A stretch of DNA of 64,000 nt, from the NCBI RefSeq assembly GCF_016808095.1, contig NC_068972.1, forward strand, positions 35,805,029 through 35,869,028, in the 5' to 3' direction. Below the pieces are notes generated by a model. That model saw only the letters and a list, made by a program, of their open reading frames with translations, ran no database searches and was not told where the DNA came from. The position numbers were made by a program, and so were the translations under genes. This DNA comes from Vigna angularis (Eukaryota > Streptophyta > Magnoliopsida > Fabales > Fabaceae). Shown piece after piece: positions 20,110-32,600 of this stretch. Positions within the stretch are counted from its first letter, which is position 1. The number at the start of each line of letters is the position of its first letter.

Positions 20110-22756
20110 TAATGGTGTCCAGTTCCACAACGTGGTCATCGCCTGTTCCTAGTTAGATTCCTCCTTCCCTGTGGGCATCAAGGTGGTTCTTCCTATGAAG
20201 GTTGTGGTTGAATATGTTCCCTCAACTGTCATTTGATGCCTGAACCACATGTTGTAGTTGCTCTTGTTATAGAGGAAAGTTCTGTTATTTAAGTTGTATC
20301 GTGAATGAGGTGGTTGTTATGTACCTTTATTGCACGATGATAATCAATATGTTTGACAACTTTACGATCACCACTCTAGACAATTTCACTTATTTGAATT
20401 ATGTGTTCATTGAATGTATAATTGTGATTGATTGAGGTGTTGATTGCACAATCTGATCATAATTGTGATTCATTAACATAGTTGTTCATGTTGTGTTTGG
20501 GATGACGTGTGGAATGACTTCAAAAGTAATGGGAATGGGGAATTGCGTTCGAAGGAAAAACAAGAACGAACAAGTGGTGTTTTAAGCTTGTGAGGCTACA
20601 TGACATGTTTGGTTCTATTTATAGTGGAAATGTGTGATGTGTATTCATTCAAAGCAACTTTAATACATGTCTGCTTTAATATTCATATAATTAGAATATT
20701 GATATATTTAATTAATTATAGAAAAGAAATAGTTAAATACAATTGATTAATATTTTCACTGCCTATATATGTCCGCTAGTACCAAAACAAGGTTGTATTC
20801 TTTTTCATTGCCCTCGTCTTTGTTGTTGTGGTAAGGGAGTTTGCGTGTCTTCATCACTATGTTCATTTTCAATGGACTGTTGTTGCGGTTGAAAATCCAT
20901 TGTCGGTCAATAGAAGTTTTGTGATGAAGAACGTTCTTGGTATGCATATGATGGAGTCATCGGGGACGTCCCAAATATATGCGAAGGACCCGCACCAAAA
21001 GTTGACGGACCCCCACTGACGAAGGAAGGACCTGCAGTAAATGTTGAAGGGCCTCCATCAAATGTTGAAGGACCTCTAGTGAACGGTGTTGTTGGAGGAA
21101 AATAGGCGTAAGAGCTTCCAATTCGATAATAGGATGATGTATGTGGGATGTTTTGTTGGAACCTTGGATATGATGATGGATACTGCAGGTGATCATAAGA
21201 TGACCTGTGCGGTTCATGGTACGCAAGTGGTAGTGGAAATTGTTGTTCATGATCTATGTCATATTGTTCAATAAATTGTTTAAGTTAGTTTATGAGAAGA
21301 TAACATATATTATTAAATGGAAATTGAAAATATTATGGTACATCTTCATCAGATGACTATTCAATCGGGGAAACATAGTGGATGATATGACTTATATACC
21401 ATTGCATATTTTCTGTATCGTCGTGCATATGACCATTTTTGTTGAAAGGAACCCCGTTAAATACATGGTTATGTCGGTCATTCCATAATTCAATCCATTA
21501 CTGATGCTGTTATTTTTCAATTCCAATCTGCTTGTCCTCTCATATCCTCTTTATGAAAGCCATATAGATTTATTAGGGTTGACGGGATGGTGTGTCGAAA
21601 CTCAAACTGGCGTATCACACATTCTGATTATTGATATTCTATTGTATAAAAGCATATGAGAGGCACTACTCCCCGACAAATAGGGGCAATTCCACTTGAA
21701 TCTTCCGGCGAATGTCATCACGTACAGAGTCTATATGAACTTAAACAATGATATCATTGGTTAGAATAGTTATATTTATATTACACTGCCTGACATGTAA
21801 AAGACACTATCATAATAGATTTTTGATTACCTGTCTCGGTTGAAGGTCATCAATTTTTTGACGAAATTGTTGAATAGTAGTAGTGTCGTGGAATATTGAC
21901 TGTATGGTTCGACACCATGTTTTCACTAGGTGGAAAATAACACTGACAGTAATATCCTCATCTATATCTTCATGTATTTATGGAGAAATACATGTAATTC
22001 GTTCTCATGCCCAACACTGTAACAATATCATGCAACCTCCGATATTGTCTTGATCCACCCTTGTATTATGATCAAGGGCACGGTACAAGCAGGACAACAC
22101 TGAAAATCCCCAACTATAGTTCGACACATTGTGCAAGTCGCCTAAAAGTGGGAGATACATGAAATGTCTCATACTTGCAGATGTATCTGGCATTAATATG
22201 CTCCCAATTATCATCAACATATACGCTCTAGCGTATTGTTGAATGAGATCATCACTGGCATAATGAGGCAACTGTCGAAATCTATTATTCAGCCATGACA
22301 ATTTATATTTTTTGCCTCTGATAAATGTCTCTAGAGGAACATCCCCCAATAGTTGTTGATAGTAAAGTATCAGTGGACCACTACTGATGCTAGTGACAAC
22401 CTCGCCTTCAATCGGTAGGCCGAGTCGCAATAAAACGTCTTCCAGTGTTACAGTTGTTTCCCCAAGGGGAAAGTGGAAGGTATGTGTCTCCATTCTCTAC
22501 CTTTCAACCAAAGCGGTCACTAGGAGGTGGTTTATTTCCATATTTGAAACTTTTAAAATATGCTTGAACCTACTGCATCAAGTAAATTGATGACTCTGTC
22601 ATCTAGTTCGTGCACATGTTTAGCAATCCATATTACATGTCTTCTAGGACGAAGAACTATTCCAGTGTCCTCCCATATGGCCTTCACAATGTGGTTCTCT
22701 TGAATCGTAGAAGTGACATATCTACTGAAAGATGACGTGTGAAAGTCATTACGCAA
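20110..22756 (-). pseudogene. Plant mobile domain (PMD) protein gene, left arm
   Basis: Minus-strand gene. The N-terminal part reads IQENHIVKAIWEDTGIVLRP and HVHELDDRVINLLDAVG (22553-22720). The core at 22005-22493 has WRMETHTFHFPLGETTVTLE, DVLLRLGLPIEG, LSWLNNRF, YARAYMLMIIGSILMPD, LLGDLHNVSNYSWG and LSCLYRAL, the hallmark motifs of PMD/MAIN-like proteins. A Trp codon has become TGA just after CWA (near 22005), then a further stop. The proline-rich C-terminal exons lie at about 20840-21260, and a tail ending before 20110 resembles RNRRRPGCGTGGH of the family. PMD proteins travel inside plant transposons, and some domesticated copies act in silencing and meristem maintenance. This copy is not functional. 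Confidence 0.75.
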
Positions 22757-23039
22757 TGTCGTTGTCTTTGGACTTTGACGTATACCAAAGAAAAGAGACC
22801 AACCTTTGGACTACAACAAAGACAAGAGAAAGAACTTATGCTCCACGAGCAATTGCTTTGCACAATGTATAATGTGATGGTATGGTGGACAAATGCTTTC
22901 AACAATTTATTGAGAGGGAGAATTGATTCCCCTGGCACATCTTCACGTGATAGTCTTTGGTTAGTGCATGATGTGGTTCAAAGGAAAAAAACAAAGGGAA
23001 AACAATGGTACGCATGCAAATGAATAACAGAGGCTATGG

Positions 23040-23838
23040 TGTAGGTAAGTACACATTAATTTATTAATTTTAAAATTTATTTTTAATAAATTATAAAATA
23101 AAATTATTTATTTATTTAATTTTACATACAACTAATTATGTTTAATTTTTAAATTATACCATATTTTTTTACGAATTATAACTAATTACTAACCATTTTT
23201 TATTTAAAATTATTTAAATTAATAAAAAAAGTAAAAATGTAGGGGACGACGTCTTTAATTAAATCGTGGAATAACACATTTTTTATTTATTTATTTATTT
23301 TATTAATTTAAATCATTTTTAATTACTAATTTATGTTTTTAAATGTATTTAAAATAATGTAAATCATATAGAATTAATAATTTCAGTTTTTTAATATTAT
23401 TAAAAATAAAAACTTTTAATTATTTTTTTAAGTAGATTAATATACTTACATAATTTCAAAAAATACTAATTAATTATGTTTCTATATATATTGTAATTAA
23501 TCTAAAATATATATAACTAATAACAATGATTTATTTTGTTGAACTGTAATTTTTTCTTATTTCATTTCATATATTAAACTTAATTTCAAAACAATAATAG
23601 TTTAAATAATATGAAATAGTATTTTCATTGTTGAGTACATGAACATTATAGTATGAATTAAATGCATGTTATGCTATTGTGAATGAACTGCATCCTCAAG
23701 GGCTATATGTTTAGCTAACTACAAGCTTTCACCCTTGACGTAAATGCATGGTGCTGTCAGGCTATATGTTTAGTTATATGTTTTGATAGCATATACAATA
23801 AAGAGTGGCATGTGAATATCAGAAATCCTATCCAGAAT
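23040..23838. other. AT-rich divergent spacer between PMD and transposase, left arm
   Basis: Extremely AT-rich. It separates the minus-strand PMD gene from the plus-strand transposase and has a matching inverted counterpart at 28384-29160. Presumably it holds both promoters. A short word resembling GGGGACGACGTC (about 23243) has a related GTACAGGGTGCACGACTTC in the right arm. Confidence 0.55.
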
Positions 23839-23839
23839 G

Positions 23840-23865
23840 ATATATATATATATATATATATATAT
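23840..23865. repeat. (TA)n microsatellite, left arm
   Basis: Thirteen TA units just upstream of the transposase ORF. The homologous position in the right arm carries about 36 units (28312-28383). Confidence 0.95.
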
Positions 23866-23994
23866 TGACCAAGTCTATGTGTTGTCTTCAAATTGCAACA
23901 CCCAAAATTTCTTACTTCTTTACAACTTCTCTTTGCAAGTGTTTTCTATATCCACAAATTCTCGTCAACTTCCTCTCTCAAACCCATATTCCTA

Positions 23995-25660
23995 ATGGCA
24001 TCCTACAACTTCGGAGCATCATCATCATCGCAAATCATCAACGACGAATCTTTGATATTAGATAATGTTGATGAATTTAGCTCACACGATGAGTTAGATA
24101 ACTTATTTTGCGATGAAGAAATAATGACCAACAAATCACACAATCATCTCAACATGCCATTGCAGAACTGCACCAGCATATGCAATTCCAATCGAAGGAG
24201 GAGACAGTTTCTGCAATCAAACAATATCACATCAACAACGTATATAAATTCAATGTTGTTGAATCAAAGCCTAAATATACGTTGTACGTTGTCTAGAATA
24301 CCACAATGGTTGCTAATGGCATTTGAGGGTGGGCTATAGTAAAGTTCGTCAACATTGGGAAATCAAAAACATTGACAACCCACACGTGTTTCTCAATCAT
24401 ACCATCTCATGATCATACAAATCTTGATAGTAATCATATTGTCGTCGTCGTATCAAATTCTGTGATGAAAAACCCTTCCATTCCCATCAAGAGTTTGATT
24501 GCAGACATCAAAAATCGGTTTGGATTTTCTTTGTCATACAGAAAAGCTTGGATGGCCAAAGATTGCAGACATCAAAATTCGGTTTGGATTTTCTATGGAG
24601 TTTGGTGACTGGGAAGATTTTTATCACCATCTCCCCATATGGTTACATGCGGTCAAAGATGCAAATCCTGATACAATTCTACGAGACGCTGGTTCTCTAG
24701 TGGAGATTGATGGAGAACCTGGCGGTGATTGTTATGTTATAAAAAGAGTTTTTTGGTCTTTCAGTCCTTGAATAGAAGGATTCAAATATTGTAAACTCAT
24801 TCTCCAAGTAGATGGAACTTTTCTAACGGGAAAATATCATGGAACTTTCCTCACCGCGATCACATAGGATTACAACAAAAATCTTTTAAAATTAGCATTT
24901 GCCATTGTGGAAGGTGAGACAAAGGAGGCATTGATATGGTTCTTTCAATTACTTCAAGAACATGTTACCCCTCAACAACATATTTGCATCATCATTGACA
25001 AAGGGGAGGGTATCCTATCAGCCTTAAGATCAGAAGAAGTTGGTTGGGAATAGGATGTTTGAACTCTGTTTATTGCAACAATCATGGTTTCTTGAACGAG
25101 GCTTACAAACACAGTACATGCTACAAGCAGGCCACCAATATCCAAAAGAATTCACTGACATTATTCGCAAAAATCAACAACAATCTACATTTTGTCATGT
25201 TCATTGGAACGATCGTGAAAATTCAGATTTTGATGTTCAGAAAATTTCAACACCCCACCAATATCGCCCACATTCAAGTTCGTTTAATGCTAGGCTAAAT
25301 GAATGGTGGCGTGATTGTGGTCACTTCCAAGTTACTCGCCTCCCATGTCATCGTGTCATTGCGGTTTGTGCATATTCCCATATACCACTAACCCAATATA
25401 TTGATCTAGTGTACAATCTTAACAACATTTACAAGGCATACGAAGTACAATTTCACCCCATCTGAAATGAAGATTATTGGTCTTGGTATACCGATATAAA
25501 CTTCATACCAGATCCTCAAATGTGAAGTAAGGCATTCGAAAGACCAACTTCCAATATAATCTGTAACGAGATGGATCAATCCACCTCTGATCAACCAAAA
25601 AAATGCACTTACTACCGCAACGAAGGTCATCATAGGGAAACATGCCCATATCGTCAAATA
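23995..25660 (+). pseudogene. MULE (MuDR-type) transposase, left arm
   Basis: Start ATG at 23995 (MASYNFGASSSS). Landmarks in order: acidic N-terminal block; DNA-binding region, frameshifted around 24180-24360; EIKNIDNPHTCFS-like text; the MULE catalytic segment with LVEIDGEPGGDCYVIKRVFW, the first Asp in QVDGTFLTGKYHGTF (about 24808) and FAIVEGETKEALIWFFQLLQ; the second Asp in CIIIDKGEGILSALRS (about 24999). A deletion at about 25070 then removes the stretch with the catalytic Glu (present in the right arm). The C-terminal SWIM-type finger (FNARLNEWWRDCGHFQVTRLPCHRVIAVC) and a zinc knuckle with one Cys replaced (CTYYRNEGHHRETC) remain. Several frame breaks and stops; not functional. In active elements this protein cuts and pastes the transposon. 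Confidence 0.85.
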
Positions 25661-25797
25661 TTTTTTTGCTCCATCTTATTTTTTTGTAATCTTTTCATCA
25701 ATTAATAAAATAGTATATTGTTTATAAAATTTCTTTTAAGGCTTTAATTTGTTTTTACACTAAATAATGTTCATTTAAATTTGTTTTCTCTCTAAAA

Positions 25798-26056
25798 TAA
25801 TCATGTAATCAACATTGTCAAACATATGTTCAAAAAGTATGCCAATGTCAAAAAAACTCTTTGTTTTAACACCAAAAGCCTCTTGTAATTGATTACAACG
25901 TGTTGAAGTCATGCAAGGGGCACAACTTCACTTTCTATAGACAAAAACTCTCTGGAAATCGATTACAGCAGGGTTGTAATCGATTACCAACAGTGTAAAT
26001 GGGCAAAAACTCTCCGGTAATCGATTATAGCAGGGTTGTAATCGATTACCAGAGGG
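25798..26056. other. Loop between the two inverted arms
   Basis: Single-copy centre of the inverted repeat. It holds two direct repeats of about 64 bases (AAAAACTCTC(T/C)GG...GGTTGTAATCGATTACC, around 25935-26050), four AATCGATTA palindromes and an inverted GAAGTC...AACTTC motif at 25905-25929. The start of the loop resembles the right flank at about 32990 (CTCTTTGTTT(T)AACAC). Confidence 0.75.
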
Positions 26057-26160
26057 TTTTAAAGAGAAAACAAATTTAAATGATCATTAATTTAGTGTAA
26101 AAATAAATTAAAGCCTTAAAATAAATTTTATAAACAAAAAGGTAAGATTGAAAAAAATAA

Positions 26161-28208
26161 TTATTGACGGTATAGGCATGTTCTCCTATGATGACCTTTG
26201 TTGTAGCAATAAGAGCATTTTTTTGGTTGATCGGATGTGGGTTGATCCATCTCGTTACGGATTCTATTGGTAGTTAGTCTCCCAGATGTCGTGCATCGCA
26301 TTTGAGGATCTAGTATGAAGTTTGGACCGATATATGCAGACCAATAATCTTCATTTTGGATGGGGTGCAATCATACTTTGTATGCCTTGTAAATGTTGTT
26401 AAGATTATACATTAGATCAATATATTGGGTTAGTGGTATATGGGAACATACACAAACCGCAATGACATGATGACATGGGAGGCGAGTAGCTTGGAAGTGA
26501 CCATAGTCACACCACCATTCATTTAGCCTGACATTAAACGAAATTGGATCTGGGCGATATTGGTGAGGTGTTGAAATTTCCTGAACATCAAATTCTGAAT
26601 TTTCACGATCGTACCGATAAACATGTCAAAATGCATATTGTTGTTGATTTTTGCGAATAATGTCAGTGATTTCTTCTGGATATTGGTGGCCTGCTTGTAG
26701 CATGTACTATGCTTTTAAGCCTCGTTCAAGAAACCATGATTGTATCCTCTCAAATGTTGTTTTGATCAGAGCACAAATTGATACTGAATGTACTCCCTTT
26801 AGAATGGAGTTCATGCACTCAGCAAGATTAATAGTCATATGCTCATATCTTCTGCCCCCATCAAAAGCCTGAGACCATTTTTTCAATGGAATTTTATCTA
26901 TCCAAGATACATGTTGGGGGAATTGGTCTCTCATTACAATAAGTTTTGTTGTCACAGTGGGTTGCTTCACCTCGTAAGATGTAAGCACGTAATAAAATAA
27001 AAATTTGAAGACTTTTGTGTAGAAAATTGAAAGTTTAGATTGGTAGTAAAATTTATTTAAGTGGTACCTAAATTGATGAATTGTCATTTCAGTTCATGAT
27101 TCTTGAATTTGTTGTTGATTTTGGAGGCTAGATGATGTATTCAATAAACAGAGTTCAAACTATCCTTTTTTCTCAACCAACTTCTTTTGATCTTAAGGCT
27201 AATAGGATACTTTTCCCTCTCTTAGTGATGATGTAAATATTTTGTTGAGGGGTAACATGTTGTCGAAGTAATTGAAAGAACCATATCAATGCCTCCTTTG
27301 TCTCACCTTCTACAATAGCAAATGCCAATGGAAAAAGAATTTTGTTGCCATCTTGAGCGATTGCGGTGAGCAAAGTTCCATGATATTTTCCCGTTAGAAA
27401 AATTTCATCTACTTGGGGAATGGGTTTACAATATTTGAATCCTTTTATGAAAGGATCGAAAGACCGAAAAACTCTTTCTATAACATAGCAATCACCGTCA
27501 AGTTCTCCATCAATCTCCACTGGAGAACCAGTGCATTGCAAAATTGTACCATGATTTGCATCTTTGACCGCATGTAACCATCTAGGGAGATGGTTATAAG
27601 AATCTTCTCAGTCACCAAACTCCATAGCAAGAGCCTTTTGTTTGGCCATCCAAGCTTTTCTATATCACACAAAATATCTAAATCGATGTTTGATGTCTAC
27701 AATCAAACTCTTGATGGGAATGGAAAGGTTTGTCCTCAGAATTTGATACGATGGCAAAAATGTGATTATTATTAGGATTTGTATCATCTTTAGATAGTAT
27801 GGTTGAGAAACATGTATGTGGGTCGTCGATGTTTTTGATTTCCCAATGTTGACGAACTTTACTATAGCCCGCCCTCAAACGCCATTAGCAACCATTGTGG
27901 TATTCTAGACAACATACAACGTATATTTTAGACTTTGATTTAACAACGCTGAATTTATATCCGTTGTTGATGTGATATTGTTTGATTGCAAAAACTATCT
28001 CTTCCTTCGATTGGAATTGCATACGCTCGTGCAGTTTTGCAATGGCATGTTGAGATGATTGTGTGATTTGTTGGTCATCATTCTTTTCATCGCGAACTAA
28101 GTTATCCAACTCATTGTCTGAGCTAACTTTGTCAACATTATCTAATATCAAAGGTTCATCGCTGATGATTTGTGATGATGCTAATGCTCCGAAGTTCTAG
28201 GATGTCAT
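26161..28208 (-). pseudogene. MULE (MuDR-type) transposase, right arm
   Basis: The start ATG (28206-28208) is followed at codon 4 by a TAG where the left arm has Tyr. The chain is otherwise more complete than the left: DNA-binding region (QSKEEIVFAIKQYHINNGYK), HTCFS block, EIDGELDGDCYVIERVFRSF, first catalytic Asp kept in QVDEIFLTGKYHGTLL, but the second Asp replaced by Lys (IYIITKRGKSILLAL). The third acidic residue is present in MTINLAECMNSILKG (about 26830). The SWIM region is frameshifted (about 26460-26530) and an intact knuckle CSYCYNKGHHRRTCLYRQ closes the protein. An intron-like AT-rich stretch at 26960-27150 precedes the C-terminal exon. Not functional. Confidence 0.85.
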
Positions 28209-28307
28209 TAGGAATATGGGTTTGAGAAAGGAAGTTGACGAGAATTTGCGAATGTAGAAAACAATTGCAAAGAAAAGTTGTAAAGAAGTATGGAATTTTT
28301 TATGTTT

Positions 28308-28311
<4 letters not shown>

Positions 28312-28383
<72 letters not shown>
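28312..28383. repeat. (TA)n microsatellite, right arm
   Basis: About 36 uninterrupted TA units at the position homologous to 23840-23865. The open frame that runs through it is an artefact of the repeat. Confidence 0.95.
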
Positions 28384-28385
<2 letters not shown>

Positions 28386-29160
28386 TTCTGGTTAGGATTC
28401 TCAATGTGCACATGTCATTCTTTATTATATATGTTGCCAAAACATATAGCTAAACATATAGCCTAACAACATCATGGATTTACGTCAAGATTGAAAGCAT
28501 GCAATTAGCTAAACATATAGTCTTGGAGGATGCAGTTAATTCACATTAGTATAGCATGTAATTCAAACTATAGTGTTCATGCACTCAGCAATGAAAAGAC
28601 TATTTTATATTATTTAAATTATTATTGTTTTGAAATTAAATTTTATATACGAAATGAAATAAAAAGATTACAAGTAAAAAAAATAAATCGTTGTTATTAG
28701 TTATATATATTTTAGTTTAATTACAATATATTTAAAACATAATTAATTAATATTTTTTGAATTTATTTAATTATATTAATTTACTTATAAAAATAATTAA
28801 AAGTTTTTATTTTTAATAATATTAAAAAATTGAAATTATTAATTATATATAATATATATTATTTTAAATACATTTAAAAATATAAATTAATAATTAAAAA
28901 TAATTTAAATTAATAAAAAAAATTGAAAATGTACAGGGTGCACGACTTCAACAGAAGAAATCATCCCCTACATTTTTACTTTTTTATTTTCTTATTAATT
29001 TAAATTATTTTAAATCAAAAAGAATGTTAATAATTAGTTATAATTAGTATAAAAGTATACTATAATTTAAAAATTAAACATAATTAGTTGTATGTAAAAT
29101 TAAATAAATAAATAATTTTATTTTATAATTTAATGAAAATAAATTTTAAAATTATGAAAA
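28384..29160. other. AT-rich divergent spacer, right arm
   Basis: Inverted counterpart of 23040-23838. It includes GTACAGGGTGCACGACTTC at 28931-28949. No coding potential. Confidence 0.55.
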
Positions 29161-29589
29161 AAACCTCATATGTACTTACCTACACCATAGCCTTCGCTAC
29201 TCATTTGCATGCGTTTGCACCATTGTTTTTCCTTTGTTTTTTTCCTTTGAACCACATCATGCATTGACCAAAGACTATTGCACCTAACATTATTGATTCT
29301 TTCCATTCATCTCATCAATGACATCAATTGCATCACGTCAAGATGTGCCAGGGGAATCAATTCTCCCCTTCAATAAATGGTTGGAAGCATTTGTACACCA
29401 TACCATCACATTATACGGTTTGTAAAGCAATTGTTTGTGGAGAATAAGTTCTTTCTCTTGTCTTTGTTGTAGTCCAAAGGTTGGTCTCTTTTATTTGTTT
29501 TACGTCGAAGTCCAAAGACAATGACATTGCGTAATGACTTACACACGTCATCTTCCATTAGATATGTCACTTCTACTACTTCAAGAGAA

Positions 29590-32183
29590 GCACATTGTGA
29601 AGGTCATTTTAGGAGGGCACTAAAAGAGTTCTTCGTCCTAGAAGACATGCAATATGGATTGTTAAACATGTGCACGAACTAGATGCATAGTCATCAATTT
29701 ACTTGATGCAGCAAGGTTCGGACATATTTTAAATGTTTCAAATATGGAAATAAACCACCTGCTAGTGACCGCTTTGGTTGAAAGGTGGAGAATGGAGACA
29801 CATACCTTCCACTTGCCCCTTGAGAAAACAACTATAACACTGGAAGACGTTACATTGCAAGTCGGCCTTCCGATTGAAAGCGAGGCTATCACTCGCATCA
29901 GTGGTCCACTAATATTTTACTGTCAAATATTATTGGGGGATGTTCCTTTAGAGACATATGTTAGAGGCAACAAAATTAAATTGTCATGGCTGAATAACAG
30001 ATTTTGACAATTGCCTCATGATATCAATGATAATCACATTCAACAATACGCTGGAGCGTATATTTTGATGATAATTGGGAGCATATTAATGTCGAATACA
30101 TCTACAAGTATGGTACATTTGATGTATCTCCGACTTTTAGCCAACTTACACAATATGTCGAACTACAATTGAGGATCTACAGTGTTGTCTTGCTTGTATC
30201 GTGCCCTTGATCATGATACAAGGGTTGATCAAGACAATATCGGAGGCTGCATGATATTGTTATAGTGTTAGGCATGGGAACGAATTACATGTATTTCTCC
30301 ATAAATACATGAAGTCACGGATGAGTATATTGTTGTCGGTGCTATTTTTCCCTTAGCGAAAAGATGGTGTCAAACCACACAGTTAATATTCCACGACACC
30401 ACTACCGTTCAAAAATTTCGTCAAAAATTTAACGACCTTCAACCGAGATAGGTAATCAAAATTTCCTTTCTGACAGTATCTTTTATATGTCAGGCAGTGT
30501 AATAAAAATATAACTATTCTAACCAATAATACCATTATTCCAAATCATCTGGACTCCCTATAAATGTGATGACATTCATCGGATGATTCAAGTGGAACTG
30601 CCCCTCACTTGTCGGATAGTAGTGCCTCTCATATGCTTTTCTATAGTAGAATATCAATAATCAGAACGTGTGATGCGTCAGTTTGGGTTTCGACATACCA
30701 TCCCGTCAACCCCAATGAATCTAGATGATGTTCATAAAGAGGATATGAGACAACGAGCGGATTGGAATTAGCAACAACACCATCAACAATGGATTGCATT
30801 AAGGAATGACCGGCACTACCGTGTATTTAACGGGGTTCCATTCAACAAAAATGGTCATTTGTGCAATGATACAGAGTATATGCAATGGTATAAAAGTCAT
30901 ATCATCCGCTATGTTGCCCTGATTGAACAGTCATCTGATGAAGATGTACTAGAATATTTTCAATTTCCATTTAATAATATATGTTTTCTTCTCACAAACT
31001 AACTTAAACAATTTATTGAACAGTATGACATGGATCATGAACAACAATTTCCACCACCACCTGCATACCATGACCCGCACAGGTCATCTTATGATCACCT
31101 GCAGTATCCATCACCATATCCAAACTCCCAACAAAACATCTCACATACATCATCATATCCTCAAGTTGGAAGCTTTTACGGCTATTTTTCACCAACAACA
31201 CCGTTCACTAGAGCTCCTTCAGCATTTAGTGGAGGTTCTTCAACATTTATTGCAGGTCCTACCTTCGTTAGTGGGGGTCCGTCAACTTTTGGTGCGAGTC
31301 CTTTGCATATATTTGGAACGTCCACAATGACTCCACCATCTGCATACCAAGGACGTTCTTTAAAACTTCCATCGACCGACCATGGATTTTCAACCGCAAC
31401 AACAGTCCATTGAATTTGAACACAGTGATGAAGACACGCAGACTCCCCCATCACAACAACAAAGACGAGGGTAACGACAAAGAAGACAGCCAAGTTGTGA
31501 TACTAGCGGACATATATAGGTAGTGAAAATATTAATCAATTGTATTTAATTATTTATTTTCTATAATCAATCAAATATATCAATATTCTAATTATATGAA
31601 TATTAAGGCAGGCATGTCACTAAAGTTGCTTTGAATGAATGCACATCACACATTTCCACTATAAATAGAACCAAACATGTCATGTAGCCTCACAAGCTCA
31701 AAACATCACTTTTTCGTTCTTGTTATTTCCTCTAAACTCAATTCCCCATTCTCATTCATTTTCAAGTCATTCCACACGTCATCCCGAACACAACATGAAC
31801 AACTACGATAGTGAATCACAATTCTGATCAAATTGTGCAGTCAACACCTCAATCAATCACAATTCTACATTCAATGAACTCCTAACTCAAATCAGTGAAA
31901 TTGTCTAGTGTGGTGATCGTAAAGTTGTCACACATATTGATTATTGTCATGCAGTAAAGGTACGTAACAACCACCTCCTTCATGATACAGCTTAAATAAC
32001 AAGACCTTCCTCTAAAACAAGAGTAACTACAACATGTGGTTCAGGCATCGAATACAGTTGTGGGAACATATTCAACCACAACCTTCACAGGAAGAACCAC
32101 CTTAACATCCACAGGAAAGGAGAAATCCAACTAGGAATAGGCAGCGACCACATTGTGGAATTGGACACCATTATGGGGAATGA
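29590..32183 (+). pseudogene. Plant mobile domain (PMD) protein gene, right arm
   Basis: Plus-strand gene with intron-like gaps. The core at 29744-30260 has MEINHLLVTALVERWRMETH, ITLEDVTLQVGLPIES, KLSWLNNRF (then TGA where the left arm has Arg), GAYILMIIGSILM, CLYRALDHDTRVDQDNIGGC and two later stops. The next exon (about 30670-30960) reads RQFGFRHTIPSTP, LRNDRHYRVFNGVPFNKNGH and YMQWYKSHIIRYVALIEQS. A proline-rich exon (31022-31413) reads DHEQQFPPPPAYHDP with many Ser, Tyr and Pro. The end near 32100-32183 (ERRNPTRNRQRPHCGIG) matches the basic tail of PMD proteins. Multiple stops make it a pseudogene. It is transcribed away from the transposase, as in the left arm. Confidence 0.75.
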
Positions 32184-32339
32184 TTAGTTAATTACTAATT
32201 TTAATGTTCGATGTAGTCATAATGTCAATCATGTTTCAGACTTTGTTATGCAAGACAATTATATTAAAATTAAAGAAAATGTTTCATTCACTGGTGTTAA
32301 TCACTTCGTCCTTTTTTAAAGTTAATTATCGTGTCTTGG

Positions 32340-32600
32340 CTCAAAAAATGGAAAAATTGACCCGAAAAAGACCAAAAACTATCATGGGGAGTGTTGTTGT
32401 TCGAGTTGGGGAGTTACATTAAATTTTTTGTACAAATGACCCTCAGGCCCCTGGTAATTGATTACATGAACCCTGTAATCGATTACCAAGGGCCTAAGGA
32501 TCATTTGTACATAAAGTTCAATGTCACTCCCCAATTGAAACAACAACAGTCCCCATGATAGTTTTTAATCTGTTTTGGGTCAATTTTTCCATTTTTTGAG
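32340..32600. repeat. Foldback (hairpin) unit, right arm; related units at 18341-18576 and 19708-19944
   Basis: The first 20 bases (CTCAAAAAATGGAAAAATTG) are the exact reverse complement of the last 20 (32581-32600). Pairing continues inward through GACCAAAAACTATCATGGGG, TTGTACAAATGA and a central pair of AATCGATTAC-type words. The stem is about 120 bp with a few mismatches and a very short loop. Confidence 0.8.

Larger units (their letters stand above)
18007..25797 (+). mobile_element. Left arm: MULE with divergent PMD gene
   Basis: Order from outside in: outer end, hairpin unit, a duplicated outer segment with an unrelated MULE scrap, PMD pseudogene (-), AT-rich spacer, MULE transposase pseudogene (+). 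The outer boundary at 18007 coincides with the end of the Sirevirus LTR tail, so the true terminus may be lost. Simple terminal inverted repeats within one arm were not found. Confidence 0.75.

Noticed and set aside
28235..28453. Open frame through the TA microsatellite
   Set aside because: The poly(YI) protein is a direct product of TA repetition.
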